DNA of 6,868 nucleotides, from contig QIAW01000196.1 of NCBI GenBank assembly GCA_003225655.1, forward strand, positions 1 through 6,868, written 5' to 3'. Under the pieces are notes generated by a model. That model worked only from the letters and a program-made list of their open reading frames with translations, ran no database searches and was not told where the DNA came from. Positions within the stretch are counted from its first letter, which is position 1. Every line of letters starts with the position of its first letter. The DNA comes from Acidobacteriota bacterium (GTDB taxonomy: Bacteria > Acidobacteriota > Terriglobia > Terriglobales > Acidobacteriaceae). A program made the position numbers and the translations under genes. Below are positions 4,948-6,868 of the stretch, piece by piece.

Positions 4948-5172
4948 GGATTCCTTGAATACATTGCTGGCCCATTTTAGAAAGCCTGTCGCATCTGCTG
5001 CAGCGAGGCTGCTCTTGCCGAGAGGAACCATGTTGAATACTCCGGCTACAGCAAGAATTCATCGACGATTCATCGCCTGTTCATCTTGCCGCTCTAGTCT
5101 TGTTATGGGTGAAAAAGAAAAAACAACTCAACTTTATTCAGACTTTTCAATCTTATGCAGAATTATTTTCTA

Positions 5173-5202
5173 TTGGCCTTTTCCGCAGCGGTGAAATCTA
5201 AT
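5173..5202 (+). promoter_or_regulatory. Possible promoter of the HAD pseudogene
   Basis: TTGGCC (5173-5178) and TCTAAT (5197-5202) are 18 bases apart and match the -35 and -10 consensus at four positions or more each. The -10 box ends 5 bases before the ATG at 5208, close to the leaderless geometry of other genes here. There is no good Shine-Dalgarno; GGTGA at 5190-5194 is 13 bases away. Confidence 0.35.
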
Positions 5203-5207
5203 TACTC

Positions 5208-5983
5208 ATGGCAGACGCTTTCTTTAAAAAATATATTTTCGCCAGTGACTTCGACCAGACCCTGAGCTTCAATGATTCCGGATACGTGCTCAGCGAGATG
5301 CTGGGCATACCGCTGGAAGAGTTCGAACGTAAAGCTGTAGGAATGGCCGGATTGAACCTGGTGCAGCAGGGCGCCGAGCTGGCATATCTGCTGCTGCACG
5401 ATCCCGAATTCCGCACGCGCGTGCGCAAGGAGCACCTGCATGAAGTAGGGAAGCGCATCCGGTTGAAGCAAGATGTTCATCTGCTGTACCGGGTACTGAA
5501 AGAGGGCATCGCTGGCTATCACTTCGATTTCTACGTGCTCTCGGCGGCGCCCGTCGAGGTGATCCGCTCCGCGCTCGAAGGCATTGTGCCTCCCGACCAT
5601 ATCTATGGAACGGAGTTTGCTTACGACAGCGCGGGAGAAATTGAACGCATTGTGCGGGCGGTGGCCGGGTACGGCAAGGTGGCGGTGCTCGATCAGTTGT
5701 GCACCTGAACGCTGGTGACGGCCTGACCATCGCTGTCTCAGATACTTCGCACGTGGCCCAGATTGCCCGGCGGACCGTGCTCAGCAGCAACGCGCTGGCC
5801 ATCACCGTTCCTATTCTGGAATTGCTGATCGGCTGGGACCGGACGAGGGTCCGCGACTTCTTCAAGGCGCAGGGATTCCTGATTCAGGAATGGGACAAGG
5901 TGCGCACCGATTGGCTGACCATCCGCCGGGACGGCCTCTCAGAAAAAGATTCGCGCAAGCTCCAGAGTATCGGCGCCGATTAA
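5208..5983 (+). pseudogene. HAD-superfamily phosphatase broken by an internal deletion and frameshift
   Basis: The first frame (5208-5708) encodes 166 residues with HAD motif I SDFDQTLS (Asp14, Asp16), a helical cap region (about 25-100), motif II YVLSAAP (Ser112) and motif III GYGKVAVLDQL (Lys157), and then stops after CT. The rest continues in another frame from about 5699 to the TAA at 5983: HLNAGDGLTIAVSDTSHVAQ and on to the end. In related phosphatases the stretch between those two points contains motif IV, of the GDGSSD type, which supplies the acidic metal ligands. Here it is missing. Roughly 20-25 codons appear lost, with a net length of 3n+1 bases (family spacing from memory). Both halves otherwise look intact and under recent selection, so the lesion is recent or an assembly error. 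Either product alone should be inactive. The original protein, about 280 residues, was probably a cytosolic phosphoserine-phosphatase-like or MtnX-like enzyme with unknown substrate. Confidence 0.8.
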
Positions 5984-6009
5984 CAAGCTTTTTCCTCCGT
6001 TGACTCTAC

Positions 6010-6047
6010 AGGCAACCAGTTGAAAAATACTGGTTGCCTATTTTTTT
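6010..6047 (+). terminator. Rho-independent terminator after the HAD gene
   Basis: AGGCAACCAGT (6010-6020) pairs perfectly with ACTGGTTGCCT (6029-6039) around an 8-base A-rich loop. It is followed by A and seven T (6041-6047). It lies 27 bases beyond the stop at 5983 and points along the plus strand. It lacks a matching tract for the minus strand, so it does not obviously serve the Ig-repeat gene converging from the right. Confidence 0.93.
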
Positions 6048-6105
6048 GTCTTTATATTTAAGGCTCCGCAGCCAAAACAAGGCTATTGCGTCCTCAGTTA
6101 AGGTT

Positions 6106-6868
6106 CTAGCGCGGCTTCGGCCGCGGCGACACATTTACCACCTGCGTGGATGAGCTGCTGCCGCTGAAATTGCTGTTGCCCATGTAGACCGCATGAATAC
6201 TGTGCATCCCCGGACGCAGCGGCGCGCTGTAGCATGCCGTTCCGCTTCCATCCAGCGTCTTGGTCGCAAGCTGCCTGGTTCCATCCATGAAACCCACACT
6301 TCCATCCGGAGTGCTGGTTGCGCTAACCGCCACGGTCAAGCTCCAGGGGGCCCGCTGGTGGAAGAAGATCATCTTGGATGGATTCAATGTCAGGGCAGTA
6401 GAAGTAGAGATCGGGCCTGCCGCAATGACTACCTGCGAGAGCGCCGCGGAGGAGCTGGGAAGAAAACCACCGTCACCGCTATAACTGGCGGTAATCGCGT
6501 GCGTGGCCACACTCAGCGCTGATGTCGTCAGCGTGGCTGTACCGTTGCTCGACGCAATGGGCGCGCCCAGGTTGGTGTTTCCGTCCTTGAATTGCACTGT
6601 GCCCGTCACGTTTGCCGGCGTGACCGAGGCGGTGAAGGTGACCGCCTGTCCTGCGGTCGAAGGATTGTTATTGGAGCTTATCGTGGTCGTGCTGCCGGTC
6701 AATGTGACCGCCTGTACCTTGATCTGATTCAAGACAAACGAACCCGTCACGTTGCGGACCATGATCCCATGACTGCCTGGAGCGAGGTTCGCTGTGACCA
6801 GGGCAGCGGTATCGGTAAAGTTTGATGTGCTTCCCGTATTGGGAATGGCCAGGACTCCCAGTGACTGG
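6106..6868 (-). CDS. Bacterial Ig-like (Big_3_5-type) repeat protein, C-terminal part
   Basis: The frame is open from the right window edge to the TAG at 6106-6108, giving 253 residues; the true start lies outside. The ATG at 6762 is internal. Two tandem Ig-like domains are visible: about 6690-6427 (STTTISSNNNPSTAGQ...VTFTASVTP...VQFKDG...ITASYSGDGGFLPSSSA) and about 6402-6127 (STALTLNPSK...GSVGFMDGTRQLA...IHAVYMGNSNFSGSSSS). The VQFKDG and YSGDxxFxxS blocks are the Big_3_5 signature. The segment before them (NTGSTSNFTDTAALVTANLAPGSHGI...GSFVLNQIKV) looks like the end of another beta-sandwich module. Such proteins are usually exported and act in surface structures or adhesion. It ends in basic PRPKPR, with no LPxTG or autotransporter segment. 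Domain 2 is more diverged than domain 1 (IFFHQRAPWSLTVAV). Confidence 0.88.
   Translation of the reverse strand, partial: QSLGVLAIPNTGSTSNFTDTAALVTANLAPGSHGIMVRNVTGSFVLNQIKVQAVTLTGSTTTISSNNNPSTAGQAVTFTASVTPANVTGTVQFKDGNTNLGAPIASSNGTATLTTSALSVATHAITASYSGDGGFLPSSSAALSQVVIAAGPISTSTALTLNPSKMIFFHQRAPWSLTVAVSATSTPDGSVGFMDGTRQLATKTLDGSGTACYSAPLRPGMHSIHAVYMGNSNFSGSSSSTQVVNVSPRPKPR

Larger units (their letters stand above)
4656..5207. other. Long spacer with a structured core and an AT-rich end
   Basis: No frame here has protein-like composition or a recognisable motif. Open frames exist on both strands but lack a convincing ribosome site. The middle (4845-4947) folds into three adjacent hairpins and is listed separately. 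The last 120 bases (about 5085-5207) are AT-rich, with A-rich tracts near 5110-5126, and probably hold the promoter of the HAD gene. Confidence 0.5.

Noticed and set aside
4657..5031. A 124-residue minus-strand open frame over the spacer
   Set aside because: It lacks recognisable motifs and protein-like composition, has no evident ribosome site, and crosses the palindromic hairpins at 4845-4947.
4760..5194. A 144-residue plus-strand open frame over the same spacer
   Set aside because: Composition is erratic (Cys, Ser, Arg and Pro clusters), it runs through the hairpins and an AT-rich promoter-like end, and no family resemblance is seen.
5690..5710. Programmed ribosomal frameshift joining the two HAD halves
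   Set aside because: No slippery heptamer or downstream stimulatory structure is seen, and a shift alone would not restore the missing motif IV residues.

Overview
The window looks like a chromosomal stretch from an Acidobacteriota-type bacterium. That is an inference from GC-rich genes with AT-richer spacers, a protein of tandem bacterial Ig-like (Big_3_5-type) domains, a DUF2059 exported protein, and dispersed short repeats of the 'GGACACAAA' and 'GATCNGTGTT' type. No rRNA, tRNA, CRISPR array, transposase or phage gene was seen. The genes read as separate small units rather than one pathway.

Layout. Bases 1-243 (minus) hold the N-terminal part of a MIP18/DUF59 (SufT/PaaD-like) Fe-S assembly factor that runs off the left edge. 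A non-coding stretch of about 500 bases follows, ending in a four-tract G-rich motif that abuts the stop codon of a minus-strand DUF2059 secreted protein (747-1298). A divergent spacer with a hairpin and degenerate repeats leads to a class I/II PLP aminotransferase (1564-2736). Close behind are a small polytopic membrane protein (2768-3310) and a PF10127/RlaP-like nucleotidyltransferase (3359-4165) closed by a long perfect hairpin. A 61-residue cysteine-rich protein with a strong ribosome binding site is at 4470-4655. A spacer of about 550 bases with compact predicted RNA structure precedes a HAD-family phosphatase gene (5208-5983), which is broken by an internal deletion that removes motif IV and shifts the frame. 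A textbook terminator follows. The right end (6106-6868, minus) is the C-terminal part of an Ig-like repeat protein.

Two points deserve attention. First, three genes (Fe-S factor, aminotransferase, nucleotidyltransferase) lack a Shine-Dalgarno sequence and carry a TANNNT -10-like hexamer exactly 6 bases before the start codon. Two of these share the nine bases ATTTACAAT at that offset. This pattern suggests leaderless mRNAs, alongside neighbours that use strong Shine-Dalgarno sites. Second, the aminotransferase gene is bracketed by inverted copies of a short degenerate repeat. I do not see a complete new multi-gene defence or metabolic system here; the best candidates for novelty are the small Cys-rich protein, the structured spacer and the repeat/leaderless architecture.
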